From the NCBI GenBank assembly GCA_902565895.1, contig CACFGV010000017.1, positions 1 to 41,520 on the forward strand: DNA of 41,520 nucleotides, given 5' to 3'. This document shows, in pieces, positions 15,607 to 24,225 of the stretch (position 1 is the first letter of the stretch; each line of letters opens with the position of its first letter). The position numbers and the translations under genes were made by a program. The notes under the pieces were generated by a model that was given only the letters and a program-made list of their open reading frames with translations, ran no database searches and had not been told where the DNA came from. This DNA is from K189A clade bacterium (GTDB lineage: Bacteria > Pseudomonadota > Gammaproteobacteria > Pseudomonadales > Azotimanducaceae).

Positions 15607-16644
15607 GTGACTGATACAAATCTAAACTCTCTCGATATGGTTAACCAGCTTGATTCTGCGACTGGCTCATCCCCAGAGATAGGCCCCTCCGGACATCCAA
15701 TCGTCCGCACAGAGGACGGGATCATCACCGAAGGAAGCAAAGTGACCTGGGACAAAAAGGCTATTCTTTGGGCGCTGCCCCAGCCGATCCTCGTCGCCAG
15801 CTCCGTACTCCTTGTGGCCGCCATGTTAGTGAACGAATGGGGCGGGGAATACTACCGAGTATGGACACTCATTGTCGCAGTCTCTGCAACGCCATTGCTG
15901 CTGATCGCCGAACGATTTTGGGCCAAAAAACAGTCGTGGCTGCTCAAGCCCGACGAAATGGCAGAAGACGTATTTTGGATGGCATCGGGGGCCTTGCTCT
16001 GGGGCCCCATCGTGTCAGATCTCTACAGTACTCCGGTTTCGGAAGGGTTCCTCGCTCTGCGTGATATATCCCCGTTGCAGATTCAGTTCGAACCTACCAC
16101 CGTACTTGGGCTCATAGGGGCTATGCTGGTAATACGCTTCACCTCCAGCTTCTTTTACTACTGGCTGCACCGGATTCAACATGAATCGCTGTTCTGGTGG
16201 CGCATGCACGCGACGCATCATCACTTAACAAAAATGAGCGCCATGCGCGGCAACCGAACGCACCCATTTGAACATCTAACCCTAGGCCTCGGCACTCCAA
16301 TGGCTTTAGCTCTAATGGGCGCCAGCGATGAAGTATTCATCGTGTCAGCAGCCTTTGGTATGTGGAACGGCAAATTCAACCATGCCAACCTTCCCATGGT
16401 TTCGATGCCTGTGTGGGACTGGTTCTTTGCAACCGCGCAACAGCACCATTGCCATCACTCTTTAGAGCGGCGCCAGGCCGACTCCAACTACGGCTGTGAC
16501 ATCATTTTCTGGGACCGCGTCTTTGGTACTTACTGTGGCGATGCTGAGGTAGGGCCTGCTGGCGCCGGCAAGGGCGTTCGACTTTCTATAAAGGACCAAC
16601 TCATGTTGGCCTTTTATTCAGATAAACGACTAACGAATTTGTAA
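15607..16644 (+). CDS. Sterol desaturase / fatty acid hydroxylase family protein
   Basis: The 345-residue enzyme starts at GTG 15607 behind CAGGAG. It has several hydrophobic helices (about 58-78, 85-102, 125-140, 170-195, 225-250) and the di-iron histidine clusters of the family: HRIQH, HATHHH and QQHHCHH, with the added NHAN after FGMWNGKF. Such membrane proteins use a di-iron centre and O2 to hydroxylate or desaturate lipids, sterols, carotenoids or other apolar substrates. All His boxes are intact. It stands alone, 69 bases after the pilin-like gene, and no lipid-synthesis neighbour points to the substrate. A long polar N-terminus of about 50 residues precedes the first helix. Confidence 0.88.
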   Translation: MTDTNLNSLDMVNQLDSATGSSPEIGPSGHPIVRTEDGIITEGSKVTWDKKAILWALPQPILVASSVLLVAAMLVNEWGGEYYRVWTLIVAVSATPLLLIAERFWAKKQSWLLKPDEMAEDVFWMASGALLWGPIVSDLYSTPVSEGFLALRDISPLQIQFEPTTVLGLIGAMLVIRFTSSFFYYWLHRIQHESLFWWRMHATHHHLTKMSAMRGNRTHPFEHLTLGLGTPMALALMGASDEVFIVSAAFGMWNGKFNHANLPMVSMPVWDWFFATAQQHHCHHSLERRQADSNYGCDIIFWDRVFGTYCGDAEVGPAGAGKGVRLSIKDQLMLAFYSDKRLTNL

Positions 16645-16675
16645 TTGATTCGCTAACGCTTTTCTTAGGCGGTTT

Positions 16676-16698
16676 CGCAAAAGGATCTGCCTTTTGCG
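16676..16698 (+). terminator. Hairpin between convergent hydroxylase and ABC permease genes
   Basis: A perfect 9-bp stem CGCAAAAGG/CCTTTTGCG with loop ATCTG lies between two genes that face each other. No T-run follows the stem on either strand, so it may stop transcription poorly or protect 3' ends. Confidence 0.4.
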
Positions 16699-16786
16699 GC
16701 GCCTGCGTCCATGCGCTTGCTCGACCGATTCCATTCGCTCGCTGTTTCGTTAGCTAGAATGCTAGCGCCCACTGTCTGCTAATCCG

Positions 16787-17575
16787 TCATTCCAAATGTT
16801 TCATCCCTAATAGACTCCACAATTTCCCGGTTGTGGCTATATAAGATAGAACGACTAACGAGAAGCCAATATAGATTATTGTCCCTACCGACAACGTGGG
16901 CTCGAACCCATACCGCTGAGAGTTATAGATTTTTATCGGCAACGTCTCTACTGAAAAGCCACTCAGCAGGAAAGCCACCACATATTCGTTCATCGATATG
17001 ATCAGTGCGAACAAGCCCCCCGTTATCACGTATGGCCTCACTATTGGCAACACCAGTCCGAATAGCATCTCCCTTTCGGACAGACCCATGAGCGTCGCCG
17101 CATCGACGTGTTCACTATCAACCTGAGATAGGCCCAATTGAGTTGTTACAAGAGGGATGGCGACTAAGAGTGCTACGTGTCCCAATATAATCCCCACCTC
17201 TGTACCCAGAAGCCCAAACATTGACGCGACTAACGAGATCGACACGGCGAAGACAATCCCAGGAATTAGAAACGGTAAACTGATTCCGGCAATCAGAAAG
17301 CGGCTGAACTTCGTATTTCGACGCCAGGCCTCCGTGGCGACCAAAACAGCCAAAGCCATCGCCAATATCGAAGAAATACAAGCGATCACGACACTGTTGA
17401 TCAAAGCACCCGTCCAACTTGGATCAGAAAAAAAAGCTTGATACCAAAGCATGGAAGGATCGGACGGCGGGAAAACCATCTGCCTGGAGCTATTCAGAGA
17501 CGATCCGAACACGATCAAAATGGGTGCATAGAGAAACACCCCAAGGCCGGACAGTGCAAGAATTCTATACATCAC
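16787..17575 (-). CDS. ABC importer permease, PotC-like
   Basis: This 262-residue inner-membrane protein has six predicted helices, the first being ILALSGLGVFLYAPILIVFG. The cytoplasmic coupling motif that docks on the ATPase reads AATLMGLSEREMLFGLVLPI, matching the EAA-loop consensus. It belongs to the spermidine/putrescine and iron(III) importer class. Its start overlaps the end of the PotB-like gene by 11 bases, and that gene overlaps the ATPase gene, so three transporter genes form one minus-strand operon. The substrate is not readable from the permease alone. Confidence 0.9.
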   Translation of the reverse strand: MMYRILALSGLGVFLYAPILIVFGSSLNSSRQMVFPPSDPSMLWYQAFFSDPSWTGALINSVVIACISSILAMALAVLVATEAWRRNTKFSRFLIAGISLPFLIPGIVFAVSISLVASMFGLLGTEVGIILGHVALLVAIPLVTTQLGLSQVDSEHVDAATLMGLSEREMLFGLVLPIVRPYVITGGLFALIISMNEYVVAFLLSGFSVETLPIKIYNSQRYGFEPTLSVGTIIYIGFSLVVLSYIATTGKLWSLLGMKHLE

Positions 17576-18428
17576 GGGAATTTGCGCCCTCCCTGCCGAA
17601 CGCCAGATAAGTCACCCCAACTAAAACGACAACCGTCAATAAAAGACACAGTGCTAGCGCCACCGCGAAGGGCACATTAAAACTGCGCATGAAATCGGCA
17701 ATAAAGACCGAAAACATCCAGTCCGAAGGACGGCCTAGTTGTTGAGAGATGACAAACCCTCCACTGTTCAAGAGAAACAAGAGCAGCCCTGTTTGAAATA
17801 TCGGTCTGCGCAGAACTGGTAACGTAACTCTCCAAAACACCTCTATTTTCGAGAACCCCATCATGCGAGCGGTATCGGAAAGAGACCCATCCATACGGCT
17901 GAGAGGCGGCAGCAGCATGACCATTGCAATGGGAATCGAGAAATAGACCAGGACAAGCAACATAGCTGGGAAACCCGGCCACCAAGAGTTTGCGTCAGTG
18001 AGCAGACCTAACCCTTCCAACCAGCCTGGCAGGCCGCTGCTCTTGGAGAGAATGATTTGCCAGGCATAAGCGGTTAAAACCTCGGACAGCGCAAGACTGG
18101 TCAGTAGCAAAACGACCCAAGTGCTGCGCCAGAAATTCTTCAGACGGGCAATTATGACGGTCAAGGGCATGGCCAACATCAGGGTCAATATAGAGACGAG
18201 TACAACGAGCGCCACCGTATACAACATTCGTCCGACGTAATACGAGTCGTAGAATATTTCTCGAAAATTCTCGAGGCTCCAGCCACCACCTTGGTCGAGG
18301 GCCGTGCCGCTTTCGCTAAAAGCATTACTCAACAAGAAACAGATCGGCAAAACAGAGGTCAAAAGGACAAATAACAACACTGGTAAAGTGGTTAGAAGGG
18401 TCGCCCTTGTCGAATTAGTCCTCGTCAT
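17565..18428 (-). CDS. ABC importer permease, PotB-like
   Basis: This is a 287-residue inner-membrane protein with six predicted helices. The first is LLTTLPVLLFVLLTSVLPIC; a long periplasmic stretch follows (FSESGTALDQGGGWSLENFR), as usual for PotB-type subunits. The EAA-type coupling loop reads DTARMMGFSKIEVFWRVTLP. Start ATG 18428 overlaps the end of the ATPase gene by 14 bases. It pairs with the PotC-like permease and the PotA-like ATPase to form the membrane pore of an importer of the polyamine/iron class. Confidence 0.9.
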   Translation of the reverse strand: MTRTNSTRATLLTTLPVLLFVLLTSVLPICFLLSNAFSESGTALDQGGGWSLENFREIFYDSYYVGRMLYTVALVVLVSILTLMLAMPLTVIIARLKNFWRSTWVVLLLTSLALSEVLTAYAWQIILSKSSGLPGWLEGLGLLTDANSWWPGFPAMLLVLVYFSIPIAMVMLLPPLSRMDGSLSDTARMMGFSKIEVFWRVTLPVLRRPIFQTGLLLFLLNSGGFVISQQLGRPSDWMFSVFIADFMRSFNVPFAVALALCLLLTVVVLVGVTYLAFGREGANSRDV

Positions 18429-19470
18429 TTGCTCTAAAGATAAAAGATTCTGACAAGTCGACGCCGAAAGACACTCGATGAGGCTGGCCGCTCCATAAGT
18501 TATCGATCCAGATAGTTTGCCCTTTATACCTGGCGCATATCTCGTTTCGTCCCCCTAAGTTTCGATAATAGAGGGCCTCCGCCTCTATCTGCCCTGAGGT
18601 AGTTATGGCTTCCGATGAATAATAAAGATCATATTTAGTGTAGGGGGATAAATTCAACGAAGAACATGCAGGGCTCACTAAATTGTTTGTACCCGCCTCG
18701 TAAAGCCCATCCGCTCTATAAAAACAGCTGATGTGATTCCTTTGGCCCACAAACTTCGCGACAAAACTAGAAGTCGGTTTACTCATCAAATCGTCTGGAG
18801 TCCCGACCTGCTCCATCTTCCCGTTGTTCATAACTCCTACCACGTCACTCACGGTGAATGCTTCGTTTTGATCGTGAGTTACCATTACGACACTGATACC
18901 AAGCTTTCTTTGTATGACACGTATTTCGGTACGTAATTCTTCACGTAACTCTGCATCTAGAGCCGAAAACGGCTCATCCAATAATAATAACTTGGGCTCT
19001 TGTGCTAAGGCTCTGGCGATCGCTACTCGCTGGGCTTGCCCTCCAGATATTCTCGACATCGGCCTGTCGCGAAATTCAACCATATGAACCATTTCTAAGA
19101 GGCTTAAAGCTCGGTCGAGTCGTTCGGACTTTGTAAGGTCGAGCTTCTTCAGCGGAAACATAACGTTTTCGACCACGTTGAGATGTGGGAAAAGCGCTAG
19201 GCTCTGGAAAACCATCCCACAATTACGCTCGGCAGGTTTTGCGGACGTGATATTTTTTCCCTCGAAAAACACAGCGCCATTAGAAACTTCCTGCAAACCG
19301 GCAAGTACTCGCAGTAACGTTGTTTTCCCGCATCCTGATGGGCCCAACAAAGCTATGAACTTTCCTGGTGCAATATCCAGATCTACGCCCTTTAATATAG
19401 CAGTCTGCCCCATGGTGACGAACACATCTCGCGCCTCCAGCCCCATGTAGCTGCTCGTTTCAAGTGTCAA
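18415..19470 (-). CDS. ABC importer ATP-binding protein, PotA-like
   Basis: The ATPase drives the importer formed with the two permeases downstream. TTG 19470 gives 351 residues; ATG 19446 (MGLEARDVFV) gives 343 and fits the usual domain start better. The Walker A motif is GPSGCGKTT, the Q-loop MVFQSLALFP, the signature SGGQAQR, the Walker B LLLLDEP and the H-loop VTHD; all are intact. After about residue 235 a C-terminal regulatory (TOBE-like) domain follows, with less typical sequence. A 104-base gap separates it from the divergently transcribed binding-protein gene, so a shared control region lies at 19,471-19,574. Confidence 0.93.
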   Translation of the reverse strand: MTLETSSYMGLEARDVFVTMGQTAILKGVDLDIAPGKFIALLGPSGCGKTTLLRVLAGLQEVSNGAVFFEGKNITSAKPAERNCGMVFQSLALFPHLNVVENVMFPLKKLDLTKSERLDRALSLLEMVHMVEFRDRPMSRISGGQAQRVAIARALAQEPKLLLLDEPFSALDAELREELRTEIRVIQRKLGISVVMVTHDQNEAFTVSDVVGVMNNGKMEQVGTPDDLMSKPTSSFVAKFVGQRNHISCFYRADGLYEAGTNNLVSPACSSLNLSPYTKYDLYYSSEAITTSGQIEAEALYYRNLGGRNEICARYKGQTIWIDNLWSGQPHRVSFGVDLSESFIFRANDED

Positions 19471-19574
19471 TGCCCAAGGAATCCTAAGTGTGTTTAATGC
19501 CAGGCCTTACGCTATGCAAAAAAAATGCCCAGAGGCATACATATTGCAGTCCTTTGAAGGCACGAGGAACAACT

Positions 19575-20642
19575 ATGATAAAACGACGCGTATTGCTAAA
19601 AGGCGCATTACTGTCAGGACTTTTTCCGGCATCACTGGCCAATGCATTCTCACCAAAAGAGCCGCTTAAGGTCTCGGCATTTGGTGGTTTTTTTCAGAAG
19701 GCCTTCGAATCGAGTATCTGTCAAAAGTTCACCGAAGAAACCGGCATACCGGTCACTACGTTCAGTCAAGGACAAGGGGACGATTGGCTCTTCCCATTGA
19801 TAAGGGCCGTTAGAGGCGGCCTTGCCCCAATGGACGTCACCATCCTTGATGAAGTAGGGCTGATAAAGCTAATGGGCATGGGAGACATCGTTCGGTCGCT
19901 GGACCTGGACAAAATGACTAATGCGGGGGCACTCGCAGATCGATACCTGTTCCAGCACAAAGGCGGCACCTTCGGCGTTGGTGTAATGGAATGGTACCAA
20001 AACATCGTGACGAACCCCGAAGCCTTAGTCTCACCGCCTACCTCTTGGCGACAACTATTCGAAGACGATCTCTATAGGGGCAAGATAGGCCTGATAGGTC
20101 TCTACGACGGAGGCATGATAGAGGTCATCGCAAAAACCTATTTCGACGGCAACGAAACCCTAAATACTCGTGCAGGGATCCGAGCAGTCATCGAAAAAGT
20201 TGGAGCGTTAAAAGAACAAGTCGGCTTTTGGTGGACCGCTGAGAGCCAAATGGAACAAGCTATCAGAAGTCAAAACGTAATCGCTGGCTCGTTTTTCCAT
20301 GATGTTGCGCTCTTGCTCAAGGAAGATAACTTTCCGATCGCCTCTACTTTTCCTCTTGAGGGTAGTTTTACCGGCATAAACAAGCTCTGTATTCCGTCCA
20401 CATCAAAGCGAGTTCAAGACGCAGAGATGTTCATCGACTTTTGCGCTAGACCGGATAATCAAGCCAGATTTGCTAGAGAAATGCGCCTTGCTCCGGTCAT
20501 CTCTCAAGAGAGAGCTGGTTTGAACGACATCGAATTCAGTGAGGTAAGCACGACGATTGAGCCTATACCGCAAGCTGCAAATACAATGGTTAAGGACGCA
20601 GATTACCTGCAGCGGCTCTGGCAAAGAATGATCACAAGCTAG
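19575..20642 (+). CDS. ABC importer substrate-binding protein, copy 1
   Basis: I choose ATG 19575 (355 residues) behind CACGAGGAAC; the frame open from 19488 only adds non-signal sequence. The N-terminus MIKRRVLLKGALLSGLFPAS has a twin-Arg motif and hydrophobic core, so export may be by Tat. The mature protein begins near KEPLKVSAFGGFFQKAFESS and follows the PotD/iron(III)-type binding fold (TEETGIPVTTFSQGQGDDW, then APMDVTILDE). It is followed after 49 bases by a clear paralogue, and both are divergent from the permease-ATPase operon. The ligand is unknown; polyamine-like or small amide compounds are possible. Confidence 0.85.
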   Translation: MIKRRVLLKGALLSGLFPASLANAFSPKEPLKVSAFGGFFQKAFESSICQKFTEETGIPVTTFSQGQGDDWLFPLIRAVRGGLAPMDVTILDEVGLIKLMGMGDIVRSLDLDKMTNAGALADRYLFQHKGGTFGVGVMEWYQNIVTNPEALVSPPTSWRQLFEDDLYRGKIGLIGLYDGGMIEVIAKTYFDGNETLNTRAGIRAVIEKVGALKEQVGFWWTAESQMEQAIRSQNVIAGSFFHDVALLLKEDNFPIASTFPLEGSFTGINKLCIPSTSKRVQDAEMFIDFCARPDNQARFAREMRLAPVISQERAGLNDIEFSEVSTTIEPIPQAANTMVKDADYLQRLWQRMITS

Positions 20643-20691
20643 AGCGCACATATGCACATCGTCCGGGGTTATTTGGAAAGGAAGCGATGAA

Positions 20692-21759
20692 ATGAAAAGA
20701 AGATCGTTTATTGCAATGGCTGCATCCACGATTCCAGCGCTTGCATCGCGTGCCTTTGCCTCCTCTGTTCAGAGGCCGTTCACTGTGTCTGCCTATGGGG
20801 GGCTTTTTGAAAAGGCATTCCAACAATACGTCGCCAAGAAATTTACCGCCGAAACAAACATTCCCGTAAGAGTTGTGAGCCAAAGTGGTGACGATGCTTG
20901 GGTATTCGGCCTCGTCAATGCGATCAAGAACGGACTCGCACCGGTGGATTTGACCATACTTAAAGAAGTTGATCTGCTTCGAATTGAAAAGATCGGTAAC
21001 TTACTGGCAAATCTGGAGGTCAACCAGCTCAATAACTTACAGAGCCTGCCCTCACAATATCACTTTGCAAGCAGCGGAGTTCTTCAAGCGGTGGGATTCA
21101 TCGGCTGGTACATCAACCTGGCCAGCAATATAAACCGGCTAGACGGTTCTGCGGTGGAGTCCTGGATAGATGCCTTTGAGAACCCAGACTTCAAAGATGT
21201 GCTGGCGCTGGCAGGATTTTATAATGGGGGCGTCGTCGAGGTTGTTGCGCAGGTCTATTTCGACGGTGAGTCAACACTTATGTCACCAACTGGCCGAAGA
21301 GCGGTGTTCGACAAAATAAAGTCCTTCAAGCCGCAGGTTAAACTCTGGTGGACCGGAGAAAGCCAGATGGAACAGGGACTTCGCAGCGGCAACGTCGCGA
21401 CTGGTATGTATCCTCACGATGTGGCTCTACTTCTGGGTGAGGAAGGGTTTCCAGTTGTATCTAAGTTTCCCAAGGAGTGTGCTTTTATGAATGTAGGGTA
21501 CTACGCGTGCCCCTCGACCTCGCCCTTTTCGGAGCTGGCCGCAAAGTTTATTGACTTTAGCCTACGCCCCGACATTCAACGGACTTTTGCACAAAAGATG
21601 AAGCTCTCCCCCTTGATCGGACGGGAAAATGCTGGCCTGGCAAGTGAGGATTTCAATCTGGTCGCAACCCAGGGCCCCATAGTGAGGCCGGCATCAAGAG
21701 CAATGGTAGAGAACGCCAGCGCGCTCCAGAGGATGTGGCAAAGAACCCTTAGCGGTTAG
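20692..21759 (+). CDS. ABC importer substrate-binding protein, copy 2
   Basis: The 355-residue paralogue of the preceding gene starts at ATG 20692 (MKRRSFIAMAASTIPALASR), again with a twin-Arg type signal. Shared blocks run the whole length: SAYGGLFEKAFQQYVAKKFT against the first copy's SAFGGFFQKAFESS, GFYNGGVVEVVAQVYFDGES against GLYDGGMIEVIAKTYFDGNE, and WWTGESQMEQGLRSGNV against WWTAESQMEQAIRSQNV. The two diverge enough that they probably bind related but different ligands, or one serves as a receptor. The C-terminal ALQRMWQR is also kept in copy 1. It converges on the HRI1-like gene with an 11-base overlap of the ends. Confidence 0.85.
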   Translation: MKRRSFIAMAASTIPALASRAFASSVQRPFTVSAYGGLFEKAFQQYVAKKFTAETNIPVRVVSQSGDDAWVFGLVNAIKNGLAPVDLTILKEVDLLRIEKIGNLLANLEVNQLNNLQSLPSQYHFASSGVLQAVGFIGWYINLASNINRLDGSAVESWIDAFENPDFKDVLALAGFYNGGVVEVVAQVYFDGESTLMSPTGRRAVFDKIKSFKPQVKLWWTGESQMEQGLRSGNVATGMYPHDVALLLGEEGFPVVSKFPKECAFMNVGYYACPSTSPFSELAAKFIDFSLRPDIQRTFAQKMKLSPLIGRENAGLASEDFNLVATQGPIVRPASRAMVENASALQRMWQRTLSG

Positions 21760-22402
21760 TGCCGCTCTCTTCCACAACCTCCCAATGAGGATCGGATAAG
21801 CTTTCTAACAAACCGTGCACGCAAGCTCCTCTACCGACAGAAGATATTAGTTTTAGGCCGCCTGAGGACATACTCACGTGAATAGCACAGGCCCCTTCTA
21901 CAGCGATGGATTCGGTTCCCTGGTCAACCCTCACAGACCTTATTTTCGAGCCGTTGTGTCGCACGGATGCCTTACATGGGGCGCTGATTTTCTCGATAGA
22001 CCAAGTCTCCTCAAAGTCCTTTCTAACACCATCAATCAGTATGTAACCCCTCTCGATACAAAAAGAATTTTTGAACTCAAAGTCTGCATTGTCATTTTCA
22101 TCAATACCTTGTGTATTTAGCAGGTGATGAAAACAAAGCCTGGGGTTGCCCCAATCGACTGTCCCAGCGAAAGCATAGCTTTCCAGACCAGAGCAGCGCG
22201 GAAAAGTCCTTATATCTGCAAACCATTTTTCCGCCTGCAGCCAAACGACCGTAGCGTTTTCTTCTACTATTTCCCCAGCTATCCGCATCCCGGTGCGCGT
22301 GTTCTTCGTATTCAGAAGTTGAGGGCAGCCCTTGGGGAATGAATCACTCACGATCCGTCGTACTCCCCACAAAGACTCTTTGAGCTGCTGTGTGCCGACC
22401 AA
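21749..22402 (-). CDS. HRI1-like (lipocalin-like) domain protein of unknown function
   Basis: The frame is given from TTG 22402; CTG 22405 and an internal ATG at 22288 are alternatives, and no start has a strong binding site. The chain follows a pattern I associate with the HRI1-like family: SLWGVRRIVSD, then VVWLQAEKWFADIRTFPRCS, AFAGTVDWGNPRLCFHHLLN and KDFEETWSIEKI, with beta strands throughout and no signal or membrane helix. These proteins are thought to be lipocalin-like beta barrels and have no proven biochemistry in bacteria. It lies 60 bases downstream of the oxygenase gene on the same strand, which suggests that it serves the same pathway, perhaps binding a substrate or product. Confidence 0.55.
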   Translation of the reverse strand: MVGTQQLKESLWGVRRIVSDSFPKGCPQLLNTKNTRTGMRIAGEIVEENATVVWLQAEKWFADIRTFPRCSGLESYAFAGTVDWGNPRLCFHHLLNTQGIDENDNADFEFKNSFCIERGYILIDGVRKDFEETWSIEKISAPCKASVRHNGSKIRSVRVDQGTESIAVEGACAIHVSMSSGGLKLISSVGRGACVHGLLESLSDPHWEVVEESGTNR

Positions 22403-22462
22403 CAGCCAACGTACTCGCGATTTTGTTCTTTACAAACAATTGCGGTTGGTTTGTCGAGATTT

Positions 22463-23572
22463 TTAAGTAGCGGATCTCTGTTCGAGTAACGCCTCTTCCT
22501 CCTTGGAGATGCGTTTGAAGGGGTTTTCGTCAGCAATTTCAAAATCAACCTTGAGTTCGCCCGAATCTATTAAGTTTCTCAAATACGGGAAAACTTTTAT
22601 TGTCCTTCCCCAAAGGTGTTCTCCAGCGACAAAGCTGGGATATCGTTCCCGAGCGCTCTGGGTATCAAAAGGTTTCTCGGGACGAACCACACAATCAAAA
22701 TCAGCCCCAAAAAAGAATGGTAGCGAGCATCTGCTCGCTCCTCTATTTACAACCCTATGCTGGGTAGCCGTCAATTTTCCGCCGCTCCAGGCTTCTAACA
22801 CATCGCCAATCAATACAATAAAGTGATTATCGACCGGTGGCGTTTCCACCCAATGGCCTTGTGATGATAGCAGCTGAAGACCTGGCCCCGTCGCATGTAA
22901 GATCGTAAAACACTCAAAATCAGAGTGAGCGTCTATCCCGTGATGAAATTCATCTGCCGGTGCATCGTTTTCCAAATAATTGAGCAGGCGGAGCTGAGAC
23001 GTTGGGGCATTGATGTGCCGTAACAGTTGGCCCTGCGCCATCCCTAGCCCGAGCTCAAAAATCCCAAGTAGATCCCGTCCCAAAGAGTACACAGAATCGT
23101 AATAGCTTTTCACGTTAGATCGAAAATTCGGTAGGTCAGGCCATATATTAGGGCCTACCAGGCCGTAACCGTTTTGAGTTCTTTCGTCGCCAGGATCTAG
23201 ATCGTAAGACAGATCATAGGACTCATAAAAAACCTGATGCGACTCATTGTCTTTTTCAAACTGTCCAATTTCTGAAAACGGCACCCACCCACGATGATGC
23301 TTGCTGTGTTTTATGTGGTACTGCTCTTTATATGTTGCGGGCTGGTGGTGGAAGGCCTTGCTCGCGGCATATACGTCGTCTATTTTGCTTTGCTTTATCC
23401 CGTGCCCTGAGAGATAAAAGAACCCTTTAGTCGTAACAATATCAATAACGTTTAACGCCGCCGCGATTTTTTCTTCATCGCTCTTTGCAGCCCAGCCTGA
23501 AATGTCCACGGTGGGCAGACTTTCCCAAGACTGAGCTCCAGTAAAAACATCCGTCGCAGTCATTTGTGACAC
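22463..23572 (-). CDS. 2-oxoglutarate/Fe(II) oxygenase, isopenicillin N synthase-like family
   Basis: The 369-residue enzyme has the DIOX_N start (LPTVDISGWAAKSDEEK, TTKGFFYLSGHGI) and the 2OG-Fe(II) core. Iron ligands are His216 and Asp218 in DAHSDFECFTILH and His272 in ATQHRVVN; Arg281-x-Ser283 in SRCSLPFFFG binds 2-oxoglutarate. All are present, so it should be active. Members hydroxylate, demethylate or cyclise small molecules. The TauD-type xanthine dioxygenase of fungi is a different branch, so xanthine use cannot be claimed. The hydrolase gene lies 23 bases upstream and the HRI1-like gene 60 bases downstream on the same strand. With the ABC importer nearby, the likely role is oxidative attack on an imported N-containing compound. 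Confidence 0.9.
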   Translation of the reverse strand: MSQMTATDVFTGAQSWESLPTVDISGWAAKSDEEKIAAALNVIDIVTTKGFFYLSGHGIKQSKIDDVYAASKAFHHQPATYKEQYHIKHSKHHRGWVPFSEIGQFEKDNESHQVFYESYDLSYDLDPGDERTQNGYGLVGPNIWPDLPNFRSNVKSYYDSVYSLGRDLLGIFELGLGMAQGQLLRHINAPTSQLRLLNYLENDAPADEFHHGIDAHSDFECFTILHATGPGLQLLSSQGHWVETPPVDNHFIVLIGDVLEAWSGGKLTATQHRVVNRGASRCSLPFFFGADFDCVVRPEKPFDTQSARERYPSFVAGEHLWGRTIKVFPYLRNLIDSGELKVDFEIADENPFKRISKEEEALLEQRSAT

Positions 23573-23595
23573 AAAAGGTCTCCTATTCCAGATCG

Positions 23596-24225
23596 TTAGA
23601 GACTCGCCAGGGTGCTCTTCCCTGAAAGCGCATCTAACTCTTTGATCACTTTCACAGAGCTACATCTCGCTCCTGTCTGCAAATACTCCATTGCATTAAG
23701 CGACGCCTCATGAGCCTCTAAGGAAGATCCGATTACAGCATCTTCTACCACTCGACAATAATAATCATGCTGATGTCCATCAACGAAAGAGTAGTGGACG
23801 CACACATCGGTCAAGCCGCCAACGAGAATTAGCGTATCCGCCTTGAGCCCCTTCATAAGAATCTCAAAGTCAGTACCAAAAAAGCAGGAGTATCGGCGCT
23901 TTCGAATGAAATAATCGTCCTCTTTCATCCCGATCTCGCTCCGAATCTCGGTGCCAAAATCCCCTTCAAGAAGATGCACATCCTCTTGACCATCTAGCTC
24001 TCTACCGAAATCAACCAAGTCACGGCGATGCGCCTCCTGTATGAAAACGATTGGCACGTTCACTTCTCGGCATTTGCCTATCAGCGCTGCCGCCCTGGCT
24101 ACCCAGCTGCCGTCGCTTTCCATATGCGGGATTGTTTGATCCCCATCAGGAGAAGGTGGGTCCCCGTTTTGAATATCGACCACCACCAGGACCGGGTTGC
24201 CCACGATAAACGGTTGTACTGCCAT
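23596..24225 (-). CDS. Isochorismatase-fold cysteine hydrolase
   Basis: The 209-residue enzyme starts at ATG 24225 (MAVQPFIVGNPVLVVVDIQN). The catalytic triad is complete: Asp17 in VVVDIQ, Lys109 in RKRRYSCFFGT and Cys142 in GLTDVCVHYS, with the usual cis-peptide region just before. The family splits amides such as nicotinamide, N-carbamoylsarcosine, ureidoacrylate, biuret and triuret. The long insert GRELDGQEDVHLLEGDFGTE is shared by a subgroup whose substrate I do not know. It comes first in the transcript with the 2OG oxygenase and HRI1-like genes. An amide or ureide released by the oxygenase is the likely substrate, by context only. Confidence 0.9.
   Translation of the reverse strand: MAVQPFIVGNPVLVVVDIQNGDPPSPDGDQTIPHMESDGSWVARAAALIGKCREVNVPIVFIQEAHRRDLVDFGRELDGQEDVHLLEGDFGTEIRSEIGMKEDDYFIRKRRYSCFFGTDFEILMKGLKADTLILVGGLTDVCVHYSFVDGHQHDYYCRVVEDAVIGSSLEAHEASLNAMEYLQTGARCSSVKVIKELDALSGKSTLASL

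Noticed and set aside
7811-16644. Saxitoxin-type biosynthesis cluster (SxtI/J/K/L-like genes plus a sterol desaturase and an acetyltransferase)
   Set aside because: No polyketide synthase, amidinotransferase or Rieske oxygenase is present, and the desaturase and acetyltransferase lie outside the repeat-bounded island; such decoration genes occur in many unrelated clusters.
22463-23572. Naming the 2OG oxygenase a xanthine dioxygenase because of the purine genes nearby
   Set aside because: Known xanthine dioxygenases are TauD-like; this protein has isopenicillin N synthase-type motifs, so the substrate is left open.
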